From NCBI RefSeq assembly GCF_016786305.1, contig NZ_JADWYV010000012.1: DNA of 64,000 bases; one strand, written 5' to 3'. Shown in pieces: positions 42,993 through 52,381 of the stretch. The notes beneath the pieces are model-generated. The model searched no databases. It saw only the letters and a list, made by a program, of their open reading frames with translations, and was not told the origin of the DNA. The position numbers and the translations under genes were made by a program. The DNA is from Pseudofrankia nepalensis. GTDB taxonomy: Bacteria > Actinomycetota > Actinomycetes > Frankiales > Frankiaceae. Within the stretch, counting starts at the first letter, position 1. Each line of letters starts with the position of its first letter.

Positions 42993-44036
42993 TCAGGTGC
43001 CGCGGGTCGCCGGCCGCGTCTTCCTGCGGACGGGACGGCGGGGGAAACCACGGGTGTCGCGCGGCTGGGTGTACGGCTCGGCGCCGGGCGGATAGCCACC
43101 GGCGATGGCCCGCTGACGGGCCAGCTCCGCGTCGAACTCCAGTCCGAGCAGGATCGCGAGGTTGGTCAGCCATAGCCACACCAGGAAGATGATGATCCCG
43201 GCCAGGGCGCCGTAGGTCTTGTTGTACGAGCCGAAATTGGCCACGTAGAACGCGAAGGCGCCGGAGGCGATCATCCAGATCGCCAGCGCGAGGATGCTGC
43301 CCGGCGTCAGCCAGCGGAAGCCCTGATGCCGAACGTTCGGCGCCGCCCAGTACAGGATCGCGATCATCAGGATGACGAGGACGACGAGCACCGGCCATTT
43401 TGCGTACGACCACACCTCGACCGCCGTCTGGCCAAAGCCGAGCGCCGCCCCGGCCTGGCGAGCCACGCCACCGCTGAACACCACGATCACGGCGCTCAGG
43501 GCGAGAAGCAGCATCAGCGCGACGGTCACCGCTATCCGCAACGGCGCGATCTTCCAGACCGGTCGGCCCTCCGGAATGTCGTACACCGCGTTGGCGGCTC
43601 GGATGAACGCGGCCACGTAGCCCGACGCCGACCACATCGCTCCGGCCAGGCCAAGGATCGCGATGACCCCACCCGCGCCGGCGCTGTCGCGGACGCCGTT
43701 CACCGCGTTGGTCACCACGTCCCGCGCGGAGCTCGGGGTCAGGTGCTGGAGGTTGTCGAGGATCGTCGCGGTCGCGGACCTGCCGATCACACCCAGCAGC
43801 GACACCAGGACCAGCAGGGCGGGGAAGATCGACTGTATCGAGTAGTACGTCAGCGCCGCGGCCCGGTCGGACAGCGCGTCGTCGTTGAACTCGGTGATCG
43901 TCCTGCGCAGCACCGCCCACCACGACGCCAGCCGCAGCTCTCCCGGCCGGTCCGGCTGGGCCTCCTGGACGGCCTCGTCCGGGCCCGTGCCCACCGCGAG
44001 TTCCGTGGGCTGGCGCTTCCGCCTGATCGACACCAT
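42993..44036 (-). CDS. YihY/BrkB family inner membrane protein
   Basis: This 347-residue protein has about six membrane helices and the family signature near the first one (DRAAALTYYSIQSIFPALLV), plus GAMWSASGYVAAFIRAANAVYD in the middle and FLVWLWLTNLAILLGLEFDAEL near the end. The C-terminal tail is Arg/Pro-rich and cytoplasmic. The ATG at 44036 is chosen; an in-frame start 27 codons upstream gives only a low-complexity extension. Its function is unclear: the family was once called ribonuclease BN in error and is linked to membrane or envelope processes. Confidence 0.88.
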   Translation of the reverse strand: MVSIRRKRQPTELAVGTGPDEAVQEAQPDRPGELRLASWWAVLRRTITEFNDDALSDRAAALTYYSIQSIFPALLVLVSLLGVIGRSATATILDNLQHLTPSSARDVVTNAVNGVRDSAGAGGVIAILGLAGAMWSASGYVAAFIRAANAVYDIPEGRPVWKIAPLRIAVTVALMLLLALSAVIVVFSGGVARQAGAALGFGQTAVEVWSYAKWPVLVVLVILMIAILYWAAPNVRHQGFRWLTPGSILALAIWMIASGAFAFYVANFGSYNKTYGALAGIIIFLVWLWLTNLAILLGLEFDAELARQRAIAGGYPPGAEPYTQPRDTRGFPRRPVRRKTRPATRGT

Positions 44037-44215
44037 GCCGCCGCATCTACCCCGGCACAACCGCGATAACGCCGCTGGCCTGGGCCGGGCACCGGGATTC
44101 ATTCCGGATGGCGGCATTGCCGATGACGCCGCGCTGGCCAGATCGCCGGGCTGGTCAGAACCCTCGGGCTGGCCGGCGGCGTCGGCGACGGGACGCGTGA
44201 GCCTCGAGGAGGTTT

Positions 44216-44773
44216 TCAGTCGCTCGGCGGCGGAGCGCCGTCGGCTCCCGCGCGGGTCTCCGCCTGGGCGGGTAGCTGGCCCCCACCGACGCCCGCGGCC
44301 AGCAGGTCACGGATCTCGGTCAGCAGCCGCGCCTCGTCGCTGATCGAGGGAGCCTCGACCTCGTCGGTCTGCCCTCGCCGGCGCAGTTCGTTGAACCTGG
44401 CCAACGGGAAGACGACGACGAAGTAGATCACCGCGGCCACACTCAGGAAGGTGATCACATCGTTGAGGAACGTGCCGTAGTGGAAGACGCTGTGGTGCAC
44501 GTGGAAGGTAAGGCTGGAGAAGTCCGGCTTCCCGAAGATCGCCGCGATCAACGGCGTGAAGATGTTCTTGACCAGCGACTGGACCACCGCGGTGAACGCG
44601 GTGCCGACCACGACGGCGACGGCCAGGTCGACGACGTTTCCCCTGGTGATGAACTGCCGGAACCCCACCAGCGGCGACCGGACGGCCTTCGCCGCCACCA
44701 CCGCGTCGCCGATCACCTCACGCCGACCCGGCAACCGGACCCAGCCCCAGCCCGACAACCTCTTCCAACGCAT
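44216..44773 (-). CDS. mscL: Large-conductance mechanosensitive channel
   Basis: The 185-residue product shows the MscL core: FRQFITRGNVVDLAVAVVVG forming the N-terminal helix and TM1, with TAFTAVVQSLVKNIFTPLIA following, then TM2 (FLNDVITFLSVAAVIYFVVV) and the C-terminal helix LLTEIRDLLAAG. The channel opens under membrane tension to release solutes in hypo-osmotic shock. The N-terminus is about 30 residues longer than in E. coli (MRWKRLSGWGWVRL), which is unusual but seen in some high-GC actinobacteria. The C-terminal tail is Ala/Pro-rich. Confidence 0.92.
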   Translation of the reverse strand: MRWKRLSGWGWVRLPGRREVIGDAVVAAKAVRSPLVGFRQFITRGNVVDLAVAVVVGTAFTAVVQSLVKNIFTPLIAAIFGKPDFSSLTFHVHHSVFHYGTFLNDVITFLSVAAVIYFVVVFPLARFNELRRRGQTDEVEAPSISDEARLLTEIRDLLAAGVGGGQLPAQAETRAGADGAPPPSD

Positions 44774-45047
44774 ATCCGCCCGCCCTCCGGTCCGATCATG
44801 CCGCCGGGCGATCTGTTTCCCGCTACGCGTGTTTAATTCCTCCCGCCGCGTCCGTAGCCGGCCGCCGGCAGACGCGCAGTCCGCGGCGGTGCTCGACATT
44901 GAGCTCCCGGCCTCGTCGCCCGGGGAGTTCGCCGTCGCCCGGGAGTTCGCCGCCGCGCACGCCCGGGGCGGCCTTTGGGGTGTGGCTCCGCCGTCAGGGA
45001 CGCCGAGGCGGGCGAACACCAGGTCGCGGTCAGGACGGGTTACGGCG

Positions 45048-45596
45048 TCAATTCGACGGTCGTTCGTCGCCCTCGCGCGAGGACCGGAAGGCGCGCTCGA
45101 GACGTCGATGACGATGCGCGAACAGCCCCGACACGACCGACGCCACCACGGCGCCAAGGCCCGGCACCAGCGCGAGCGGCCGCCGTAGCTCAAAGACGAT
45201 CCGATCGTGGACCACGGTCCGGCCACCGGTGCCAGTACCGGCGTCACACGGCTTGAGGATTCGCTCGTGCTCCCACCGCCGCATCGACAGCATCGTCGAG
45301 CGCTCGAGGAATCGCCGCCCTGGCTCGCGCTCCGCGATGACGAGGTCGTCGTAGTCGAACGGAACAAGGCCGAACAGCAGCAGCCAGCTCCGCCCGGCCA
45401 GGACGCCCAGCGGCAGGTCGTCCAGGCTGGCCCCGCGCAGCGCACGCGGCACCGTCATCCGCATCCAGGGCCTGAACTCGTCGTTCACGCCGTCCATACG
45501 GCTGACCCGAGCCCAGATCTCCCCCGCCGGGGCGGGCACCTCGCTTCGCCGCTCGATGAGCCGCGGCCGCCCGGCCTCCCGTCGACCACCGGTCAC
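45048..45596 (-). CDS. SRPBCC (START-like) family protein
   Basis: This 182-residue protein has the features of a START/Bet v1-like ligand-binding fold: RSEVPAPAGEIWARVSRMDG at the start and GGRTVVHDRIVFELRRPLAL in the latter half, ending in a helix-rich segment with FAHRHRRLERAF. It probably binds or acts on a hydrophobic ligand. The start is GTG at 45596. It has no clear operon partner: mscL lies 274 bases downstream on the same strand. Confidence 0.7.
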   Translation of the reverse strand: MTGGRREAGRPRLIERRSEVPAPAGEIWARVSRMDGVNDEFRPWMRMTVPRALRGASLDDLPLGVLAGRSWLLLFGLVPFDYDDLVIAEREPGRRFLERSTMLSMRRWEHERILKPCDAGTGTGGRTVVHDRIVFELRRPLALVPGLGAVVASVVSGLFAHRHRRLERAFRSSREGDERPSN

Positions 45597-45674
45597 CCCC
45601 GTGAACCTAGCAAGCGGGGAATCCGCCCCGCGCGCCGGGAACGGTGATACTCGCCGATGCTTTCGCCCCGTCTG

Positions 45675-46328
45675 CTACCAGTGGTCGCGGTGCAGCACCT
45701 GGTCCAGGGGAACTCTGGGGGCCGGCCGGAATTCGGTGCCAACGGTGTAGGCGAGTGGAATGAAGGCGGCCAGCATCACCCGGTCGGCCGGGACGCCCAG
45801 CAGCGTGGCCATCTCACGTTCGAGGGGCGCCTGCGCGGTCGTCCACACCGTTCCCAACCCCCGCGCGCGGGCGGCGAGCATGAAACTCCACACGGCTGGC
45901 AGGATCGAGCCCCAGGTCATCGACTGCGCGAGGACGGAAGCGTCGTCGGTTCGCCCTTCGACGCAAGGGACCACGAGCGCGGGCACGCGGTGGATGTTGT
46001 CGTACAGGTGCTGGAAGCCGCTGCGCATCCTGGACAACGACGACGGGTAGGCGTTCATCCGCTCGGCGTCGCGCCGCGTCAGCGGGCTGGCGTGCGGGTC
46101 GGCCGCCGCGACCGCCCGCCGAAAGACGTCCGCGAGCGCGTGGCGTCGCTCCGGGTCGGTGACCACGACGAAATGCCACCGCTGCCGGTTACGGCCGGTG
46201 GGCGCCTGCACCGCGAGCTCGACGCACTCCTGGATGAGCTCCCATGGCACTGGCCGGGTCAGGTCCAACCGGTGGCGTACCGCCCGGGTGGTGGACAACA
46301 GCTCGTCGGGCGACAGGTCCAGCAGCAT
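45675..46328 (-). CDS. Nitroreductase family FMN-dependent protein
   Basis: This 217-residue protein has the nitroreductase start (LLSTTRAVRHRLDLTRPV) and the FMN-binding segment APTGRNRQRWHFVVVTD. The second half has WSFMLAARARGLGTVWTTAQ and LLGVPADRVMLAAFIPLAY, as in the family. The ATG at 46328 is chosen. It is divergent from an IclR regulator 187 bases away, which probably controls it. Substrate could be a nitro compound, quinone or enone. Confidence 0.87.
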   Translation of the reverse strand: MLLDLSPDELLSTTRAVRHRLDLTRPVPWELIQECVELAVQAPTGRNRQRWHFVVVTDPERRHALADVFRRAVAAADPHASPLTRRDAERMNAYPSSLSRMRSGFQHLYDNIHRVPALVVPCVEGRTDDASVLAQSMTWGSILPAVWSFMLAARARGLGTVWTTAQAPLEREMATLLGVPADRVMLAAFIPLAYTVGTEFRPAPRVPLDQVLHRDHW

Positions 46329-46514
46329 GCGCTTGCCTCTCGTGGCCTCTACGGATCGGGGAACCACAGGGTGCCGGCCAGGGACGTGAGGGCGGTAGCG
46401 TCCGGTTTCACCAGGTGAAAGTGCCGCGGGTGACCGCGGGACAGGGCGCGGTGATCACGGATTTTCCAGGATCATGCGCTGGCTGGGATGGCGCGATGTC
46501 CGGAAGGCGATGGC

Positions 46515-47234
46515 ATGTCGACGGTAGGCAGGGCGCTGTCCCTCCTGGACGCGTTCTCCGACGGCTCGGCCAGCCTGCGGTTGACCACCATCGCGGCGCG
46601 CAGCGGCCTGCCGTTGCCTACGACGCTGCGGCTCGCGCGGGAACTCGTGGCGTGGGGAGGCCTGGAACGCCAGGCCGACGGGTCGTACCGGCTGGGAACC
46701 CGGCTGTGGGTGCTGGGCGGCCAGGTTCCGTGCCAGCGACGGCTCGCCGACGCCGGACGGCCCTACCTGCGCGGACTGCGCACGGCGACAGGCCGTGCCG
46801 TGGCGCTGACCTCCCTCGACGGCGATCGCCTGCTCATCATCGACGAACTGGACGCACCCGTGTCGAGGGGGTCGCACCTGCCGCTGCACGCGACGGCCGC
46901 GGGCAAACTCTTTCTGGCCCACGGTCCCGACGCGCTGCGACAGCGGGTTTTGAGCGACCTGACGCGGCTCACGCCGTATACCGTCACCGCGCCGGGGCTG
47001 CTCCACCGCCAGTTCGCCGACATTCGCGGCGGCTCGCTCGCGATTGCCAAGGAAGAAAGGCACCTGGGCGGGACCGAGATCGCCGCACCGGTGGGTCCGA
47101 CAGGCGACGGCGGTCCAGCGGCGGCGCTCTCGGTGATAGCGCCATCCGTCCCGGCGGCGCGGCGAGCCGTGCCGTTGCTCGCCGCGGCCGCCGCTGCGCT
47201 CACCGCCCACCTCACCCCGTCCCTCTCGGCCTGA
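46515..47234 (+). CDS. IclR family transcriptional regulator
   Basis: This 239-residue regulator has the IclR winged helix (VGRALSLLDAFSDGSASLRL then TTIAARSGLPLPTTLRLARE) followed by the effector-binding domain (PLHATAAGKLFLAHGPDALR). The ATG at 46515 has GGAAGG eight bases upstream. It lies divergent from the nitroreductase gene and is its likely regulator. Length and layout are normal for the family. Confidence 0.88.
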   Translation: MSTVGRALSLLDAFSDGSASLRLTTIAARSGLPLPTTLRLARELVAWGGLERQADGSYRLGTRLWVLGGQVPCQRRLADAGRPYLRGLRTATGRAVALTSLDGDRLLIIDELDAPVSRGSHLPLHATAAGKLFLAHGPDALRQRVLSDLTRLTPYTVTAPGLLHRQFADIRGGSLAIAKEERHLGGTEIAAPVGPTGDGGPAAALSVIAPSVPAARRAVPLLAAAAAALTAHLTPSLSA

Positions 47235-47308
47235 GGACGTTCCCGGCCGGATTCGGGCCGGCGTTGAGCGCGTATCGGGGGATTGGGGCCGCCATGCGGC
47301 GGGCGCGC

Positions 47309-47680
47309 TCAGGTCAGGCGGGCCCGCAGGAGGCAGAATTCGTTGCCCTCGGGGTCAGCCAGGACATGCCAGCTCACCTGGTCGCTCTGGCCGATGTCGA
47401 CCGGGCGGGCGCCAACGGCCAGCAGGCGCTGAAGTTCGGCGTCCTGGTCGCGGTCGGTGGCGTTGACGTCGATATGCAGCCGCAGCTTGCCCGTCTTGGG
47501 CTCGGTGCTGGGGCTGAAGATCAGGGTCGGCTGCAAGCCGCCGAACCCTTCCGGCGGCCCGATCTCCACCACGCCGTCGTCGTCGTCCAGCACGCTGAAC
47601 CCCAGTACCTCGCACCAGAACGCCGCCAGGGTCCGCGGGTCCCGGCAATCGATCACCAGCTCGGAAATTCGACAGGCCAT
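47309..47680 (-). CDS. VOC family protein (glyoxalase-like)
   Basis: This 123-residue protein has the glyoxalase-like pattern CRISELVIDCRDPRTLAAFW at the start, KLRLHIDVNATDRD in the middle with the metal-ligand histidine, and HVLADPEGNEFCLL at the end. The ATG at 47680 gives the standard N-terminus. Such small actinobacterial VOC proteins are of unknown substrate. It is the last chromosomal gene before the mobile element. Confidence 0.84.
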   Translation of the reverse strand: MACRISELVIDCRDPRTLAAFWCEVLGFSVLDDDDGVVEIGPPEGFGGLQPTLIFSPSTEPKTGKLRLHIDVNATDRDQDAELQRLLAVGARPVDIGQSDQVSWHVLADPEGNEFCLLRARLT

Positions 47681-47853
47681 GACCGGCACCCTAGGGGAAG
47701 GGCCGGGGGCGAAGAAGAAGCCGCGACGCCCCCGCGGGAGCGGGCCAGCCTGGCACACGTTTTCAATCGCGCCCTCACCGTCGCGGCGATCAAGACGTGG
47801 CTCCGCCACACCGTCCAAGCGCCATCAGAAACGACCCAGTGCCGTTATCCAGC

Positions 47854-47864
47854 AACGTTCGCCG
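47854..47864. repeat. Left candidate attachment core AACGTTCGCCG
   Basis: The 11-base sequence is found again at 59544-59554, in the same orientation, at the far end of the mobile element. It lies 80 bases upstream of the serine integrase gene, the usual place for attL or attP. Chance identity of 11 bases in two short windows is possible in high-GC DNA, so this stays a candidate. Confidence 0.35.
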
Positions 47865-47943
47865 CACCAGAACGGCCGTCGAGAGATCAGTCAGACGTTC
47901 CGCGTCATGGACGTCATGCCTCTTAATCACTACAATTGGTGCT

Positions 47944-49494
47944 ATGGGTGGACGTAGGCAGGCGGGTCGGCTGGTCGTCACGCGGGCGGATGTCCGTTCG
48001 GCGTTGATCTACGCGCGTCGGTCTGTGTTGGACGACGGGAAGTCGGTCAGTGACCAGGAGTCCGAGGGCCGAGAGGACTGCGCCGAGCTCGGGTGGGACG
48101 TCGCCGATGTCTACACGGACAACGGCCGGTCGGCGTCGGAGTTCGCGAAGCGGGACCGGGAGGAGTGGTCCCGGCTGCTGGCCGACTTGGAGGCGGGCCG
48201 GGGTGATGCGCTGTGGTTGTGGGAGGCGTCGCGTGGGGACCGGAAGCTGACGGAGTGGTCGCAGCTTTTGGACTACTGCCACGACCACGGGATCCTGATC
48301 CGGGTTGCGTCGCATGACCGGACCTATGACATGGCCAACGCCCGTGACTGGGAGACGTTGGCCGAGGAGGGTATCCGGTCGGCAGCCGAGACGAAAAAGA
48401 TCTCTCTACGGGTCCGGCGCGGCGTGGCCGGGGGCATCCGCAAGGGACGCCCGCAAGGTCCGGTGCCGTACGGCTATCGGCGTGAGTACGACCCGGAGAC
48501 GAAGCGGCTGGTCGTCCAGAACCCGGACCCGGTCACGGCGCCGATCGTGCGGCGGATCGTGAAGGAGGTGGGTGAGGCGCGGTCGCTGCGTTCGATCGTC
48601 GCCGCGCTCAACGCCGAGGGGATCCCGTCGCCGAAGGGAGCCACGTGGACGGCGGGCACGGTGCGCCGGATCGCGACCGCCGAGGTGTACGTCGCGCGGC
48701 GGACCCATGGTGGTCGGGTCTATCCGGGTACGTGGCCCGCGCTGGTCGATGACCTGGCGTTTGCCGCCGCCGGTCGGGCGATGGCCGAGCGGACCGTCGG
48801 CGGACGGCCGGCAGCGGCATCGCGGCCGGGGCGGCAGCGCTACGAGTGGTCGGGGATCGCGGCCTGCGCGGTCTGCGGTGCTGGACTGTCGGTGAACCCG
48901 GGCGGGGCGCGTCGGCCGCATTACTGGTGTTCGACGGGGGCCCGCCATGTGTCGATCATGTTGGTCGAGTTCGACGCGCACCTGCTCACGTTGACGGTGC
49001 GCAGACTGGCCAGGCCGGACATCCTGGCACGGCTATCACGGCCTGACGATTCCCGGGCGGTGGCAGCCCGGCGCACCGTGGGGGAGCTTCAGGCCCGGCT
49101 ATCCGGGTTCTACAAGGCCGCCGCGACGGGGAAGCTCAGCCCGCAGGGGCTGGCCGAGGTCGAGGCGGAGTTGTTGCCGCAGATCGCGGCGGCGCAGGTC
49201 GAGGCGGACACGGTCGCGGTGCCGCTGTACGTCGTGCGCCTGGTCGAGGGCCAGCCTTCTGAGTCCGAGATCCGTGCCCGGGTGGAGGCGTTGCCGGTCA
49301 CGACCCGCCGCACGCTGTACCGCCTGTTGTTCGCGTCGGTGAAGGTCAAGCCCGCCGGACGCCGCCACGGCCCCGCGGGCACCATCGACGTCACCCGGCT
49401 CGACGTCCGCTGGCGCCAGTTCCGCCCGACGAGCCCGGCCGCGACCCAGCCCGAGCAGGAAGAGGAGGACTCAACCCGCACGTCGGCCGCCTGA
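47944..49494 (+). CDS. Large serine recombinase (integrase)
   Basis: This 516-residue site-specific recombinase catalyses integration and excision. The resolvase domain shows the nucleophile Ser27 in ALIYARRSVLDDGKSVSDQE and the conserved QESEGREDCAELGW, then DNGRSASEFAKRDREEW. A recombinase domain follows (RKGRPQGPVPYGY, then SLRSIVAALNAEGIPSPKG), then a zinc-ribbon (CAVCGAGLSVNPGG with YWC) and a C-terminal helical part. The ATG at 47944 is chosen. The gene ends 24 bases inside the opposite-strand small gene. A small upstream region of about 90 bases is moderately AT-rich and may hold its promoter and att site. Confidence 0.9.
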   Translation: MGGRRQAGRLVVTRADVRSALIYARRSVLDDGKSVSDQESEGREDCAELGWDVADVYTDNGRSASEFAKRDREEWSRLLADLEAGRGDALWLWEASRGDRKLTEWSQLLDYCHDHGILIRVASHDRTYDMANARDWETLAEEGIRSAAETKKISLRVRRGVAGGIRKGRPQGPVPYGYRREYDPETKRLVVQNPDPVTAPIVRRIVKEVGEARSLRSIVAALNAEGIPSPKGATWTAGTVRRIATAEVYVARRTHGGRVYPGTWPALVDDLAFAAAGRAMAERTVGGRPAAASRPGRQRYEWSGIAACAVCGAGLSVNPGGARRPHYWCSTGARHVSIMLVEFDAHLLTLTVRRLARPDILARLSRPDDSRAVAARRTVGELQARLSGFYKAAATGKLSPQGLAEVEAELLPQIAAAQVEADTVAVPLYVVRLVEGQPSESEIRARVEALPVTTRRTLYRLLFASVKVKPAGRRHGPAGTIDVTRLDVRWRQFRPTSPAATQPEQEEEDSTRTSAA

Positions 49495-49977
49495 CCACCC
49501 GGCCCGACCTACCGACGGGCCGCCGAGCAGGGTGACGATCTGTTCCGCGGTCGCGTCATCGAGCGGCGGAGCCGCCGCGACCATCGCGTCAATCCACGCA
49601 TCCGCCGCCGCCTGCGCACACAGCCGAGCCGCCTGCGACGCCCGCCCACCCGCACGAGCCCGACCACCAGGGCCAGCAGCAGGAGCAGGCCCGACCGCCG
49701 CGCCTGACGCGCCGCGCCCGACGTCAGCCGAGCGGCCCGCAGCGGTATCTGGTGCCGTTCGGGGGTCCCACCCGCCCACCCCCGCCAACGGTGGGCACGC
49801 CGCCGCAGAATCCTCCCGACCAGCAGAAGACAAGGCGAAAGACGAGTCGGGACCTTCGGTGCCCGCTTCTTCGGCGACCACCCGCCCCGCAAGGTCCGCA
49901 CCGCCCGACGCGTCATCCTCGGCAAGGTCGAACAGCGCGATCTCCCCGGCCAACCGCACCGGCCCCCGACGCCTCAC
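49471..49977 (-). CDS. Small protein of unknown function downstream of RepSA
   Basis: This 168-residue protein is coupled to the RepSA gene: its start overlaps the stop of rep (ATGA). The C-terminal part is a helical segment (DAWIDAMVAAAPPLDDATAEQ) of a kind often seen in small proteins beside RepSA in actinobacterial elements. The middle is Gly/Ala-rich low complexity. It may take part in excision or replication control. Its 3-prime end overlaps the end of the integrase gene on the other strand. Confidence 0.6.
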   Translation of the reverse strand: MRRRGPVRLAGEIALFDLAEDDASGGADLAGRVVAEEAGTEGPDSSFALSSAGREDSAAACPPLAGVGGWDPRTAPDTAAGRSADVGRGASGAAVGPAPAAGPGGRARAGGRASQAARLCAQAAADAWIDAMVAAAPPLDDATAEQIVTLLGGPSVGRAGWSGGRRAG

Positions 49978-51419
49978 AGCCAGTCCCCGGGACGGTTGCC
50001 CGCCACAGGATCACGGCCACGTCCGGCATACCGCCAGGAGCCGACAACCAGCGTCGCCGGATCACCGTCCGGACGGCCGAACTCGTCGAGGACCACCAGC
50101 CCACCGCCATCGACGCCCAGGGGACGGCCCGCGAACGCCGCCGCCAACACCCGCGCGTAGCGCCGCCGCACCGTCCGCAGCGCGCAGAACGTCGTGGAGT
50201 ACGCCCGGGACTTGGTCAGCGCGTGGCCGCCGAAGCCGAAACTGTGCGACCAGCGGATCAGCCCCGGCACCCGGCCGGGCGGACGGCCCGCCGCCGCATC
50301 CAACGCCGCCGTGAACGCGGTGTCCGAGCCCAGCCGCCAGCACGCCTCGACCAGCCGCCGGGCATGCTCACGCAACCCAAGTCGGGCCAACTGTCGCAGC
50401 GAACGCACCGGCGCGTCGAGTGCCCCGCCGTCAGTCGTCGACTTGGTCAGATACTTCGCCAGGTAGTTCCCGACCCGGGCCGCATCCATCTCCGACCCGA
50501 GCCGAATACGCCGGATGTCGACCTGCCCGCCCCAGCGCACCGCCCACCCGCCGGCCGACGCCGCGACCGGCAGCGCCCTCGACGCGTCGAGCAGCGCCAC
50601 CCCCGCAGGATCCGGCGCGGCGACCGCCACCGACGCCACCACGTCCCGCAGGCAGTCCGCGACCAGCTCACCCGCGGCCCACTCCGGTACGCCGGTCAGC
50701 CCGCCCGACGAGTCGCGGCCGTCGACCCGCACCACGACATGCAGATGCACCAACCCGCGGCGCTGCACCTCCGCGACCCGCACGAACGACACCCGCACCT
50801 GCCGACGCAGCCCGGCGACGGTCAGCCCGGCTGCGGCCGCGATGGCCGATTCCAACGCGTCGCGGGTGGCCTTCCACAATGCCGAGACCATCGCGTTCCA
50901 CACCACCGCCCGGCCATAGTCGAAACACGCCGAGCAGATCGGCTCCCCGAGCCGCCGGTCATCCGCCGCGTGGCGCAGGAGACACGACAACGCCCGGCCG
51001 TGTTCGCAGGTCCCGCGCCGCTGCCGACAGATCCGACTATCGGCACCCGTGCCCGCCCGGCGGGAATGCACCGCCCCGAAGCTCGGAGCCGTCAGCGTGA
51101 TGAACCATGCCGGAGACCCCGCCGGCCCGGCCGAGCCACCGGCCGCGGCCTCCAGCCCGCCGACCACGATCCGCCGCGCATCCCGCTGATACAGCTTCGA
51201 GCAGTCCGGACACGCGCTGGCCCGCCGGTTGTTGCACCGCACATGTACCGTTGGCGGCGCCGCGGTCGCGCGGATCTCACCGGTCGCCAGGTCTACATGA
51301 TCGCTGCGGCCCGAAAGCCTGATCGGCTGTACACAGCCACCCGCCGCCACGACCGGCGACACCACGTCGTCCACCATCGGGAACCGCTGCCTCCACCCCG
51401 GGACAGCAGGCCCGACCAC
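49974..51419 (-). CDS. RepSA-like rolling-circle replication initiator
   Basis: This 481-residue protein resembles RepSA of pSAM2: a cysteine-rich N-terminal part (CNNRRASACPDCSKLYQRDA), the HUH-like metal motif HLHVVVRVDG at about residue 224, and the segment VGNYLAKYLTKST with the candidate nucleophile tyrosine. It would nick the element at a double-strand origin for replication of the excised circle. The GTG at 51419 is used; an ATG 14 codons in (51377) is possible. The candidate origin region is 51620-51790 upstream. Confidence 0.85.
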   Translation of the reverse strand: MVGPAVPGWRQRFPMVDDVVSPVVAAGGCVQPIRLSGRSDHVDLATGEIRATAAPPTVHVRCNNRRASACPDCSKLYQRDARRIVVGGLEAAAGGSAGPAGSPAWFITLTAPSFGAVHSRRAGTGADSRICRQRRGTCEHGRALSCLLRHAADDRRLGEPICSACFDYGRAVVWNAMVSALWKATRDALESAIAAAAGLTVAGLRRQVRVSFVRVAEVQRRGLVHLHVVVRVDGRDSSGGLTGVPEWAAGELVADCLRDVVASVAVAAPDPAGVALLDASRALPVAASAGGWAVRWGGQVDIRRIRLGSEMDAARVGNYLAKYLTKSTTDGGALDAPVRSLRQLARLGLREHARRLVEACWRLGSDTAFTAALDAAAGRPPGRVPGLIRWSHSFGFGGHALTKSRAYSTTFCALRTVRRRYARVLAAAFAGRPLGVDGGGLVVLDEFGRPDGDPATLVVGSWRYAGRGRDPVAGNRPGDWL

Positions 51420-51513
51420 ACCCCACAGCAGTGCCCACCATGACCACGCCGACGACAGCGGCGCAGATCAGAAAGCGGGCACGGCGAAAAGGGACTACGG
51501 CCGTGACCTGCAT
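51277..51513 (-). CDS. Small membrane protein overlapping the rep start (doubtful)
   Basis: From ATG 51513, after GGGTGG, the frame encodes 78 residues with one hydrophobic helix (RARFLICAAVVGVVMVG). It then overlaps the start of rep in another frame, where the sequence becomes low in information. AICEs often carry a small membrane protein just upstream of rep, which speaks for it; the long overlap speaks against it. I give it low weight. Confidence 0.3.
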   Translation of the reverse strand: MQVTAVVPFRRARFLICAAVVGVVMVGTAVGCGRACCPGVEAAVPDGGRRGVAGRGGGWLCTADQAFGPQRSCRPGDR

Positions 51514-51619
51514 AGCCACCCGCCCGAAAGCGGGGAGCGCCCGGGATACCCCGACACCGCCGAAGCGGCGTTGGGGTCACTCCAAACGCGGAGGTGGTGA
51601 CACCGAAGCCCTGCCGAAC

Positions 51620-51790
51620 CGCACCTGGCGAGCTCCCCTATAGATGGCGGCACCCGTACAAAGAAAGAGTAGGGAATATTGACACGCGCCTACCCGATGA
51701 CCTTGCCCCTTAAGATACCCAGCCAACGCAAGCAAACACAGCCAAACAAACGCAAAGGACCAAAGACCCGCCGCTGCTAGTCCTGTCGGG
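51620..51790. other. Candidate replication origin region upstream of RepSA
   Basis: An A/C-rich stretch near 51718-51765 contains spaced AGCCAA and CAAACA-type repeats (AGCCAACGCAAGC and AGCCAAACAAACGC). Next to it lies an AT-rich patch (AAAGAAAGAGTAGGGAATATTG) in otherwise high-GC DNA. Rolling-circle elements have their double-strand origin near rep, so this is a candidate. It could equally be only a promoter. Confidence 0.3.
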
Positions 51791-52381
51791 TCAGCCGTCC
51801 CAGCCCGGGGCCAGCGAGCCGACCACCGCCGACAGCAGCGCGCGTCGCGACGGCTGACCCGACGCCGGCCCGAACACCAACACCGGACTCTCGTCCCCGA
51901 AGGCCTCCACGAACACGTACCCGGCCGGGACCTGCGCCAGTTGCGCCGCCAGCAGTTCGACACCCGTTCCCGGACGCGCCGACACCGTCGCCAGCGACGT
52001 TCTCCCTTCCTTCGCCCCGCCGCCGTCGCCGGCCGCGAACTCTGCCGCACTCCGCGCCAGGCAGGTCGGGCACCCGTCATGCGGACGGCCTTGCGCCGCG
52101 TCAATGCCACCGATCGGCGCCGCCGTGTCGTCGACCTCCCGACCGAGCAGCACCCGGGCAAGGTGGCCATCCGGCCAGCCCAACGCCCGACACAGCAACG
52201 TCAACGTCTCCGCGGTGACGTTGCGCCGGCCGTCGCCTCGCTGCACGATCCTGATCGTCGATACCGACACCCCCGACAACGCCGCCAACCGCGACTGGCC
52301 CACCAGGCACGCCGCCATCCGGCCGTTGAGCGCCCCCGCGACCGCCCGCCAGTCCTGGCCCGTCACTACCGAGCCGCTCAC
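51791..52381 (-). CDS. XRE-type helix-turn-helix regulator
   Basis: This 196-residue protein has an XRE-like DNA-binding domain at about residues 28-80 (SRLAALSGVSVSTIRIVQRG then ETLTLLCRALGW). The C-terminal part includes CPTCLARSAAEF and a segment of unknown role (VPAGYVFVEAFGDESPVLVF). The GTG at 52381 overlaps the TGA of the preceding gene (GTGA). It is probably a regulator of replication or excision of the element. Confidence 0.72.
   Translation of the reverse strand: MSGSVVTGQDWRAVAGALNGRMAACLVGQSRLAALSGVSVSTIRIVQRGDGRRNVTAETLTLLCRALGWPDGHLARVLLGREVDDTAAPIGGIDAAQGRPHDGCPTCLARSAAEFAAGDGGGAKEGRTSLATVSARPGTGVELLAAQLAQVPAGYVFVEAFGDESPVLVFGPASGQPSRRALLSAVVGSLAPGWDG

Noticed and set aside
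47681..47943. tRNA gene as integration target of the element
   Set aside because: No tRNA-like sequence is visible on either strand, and large serine integrases do not need a tRNA site.
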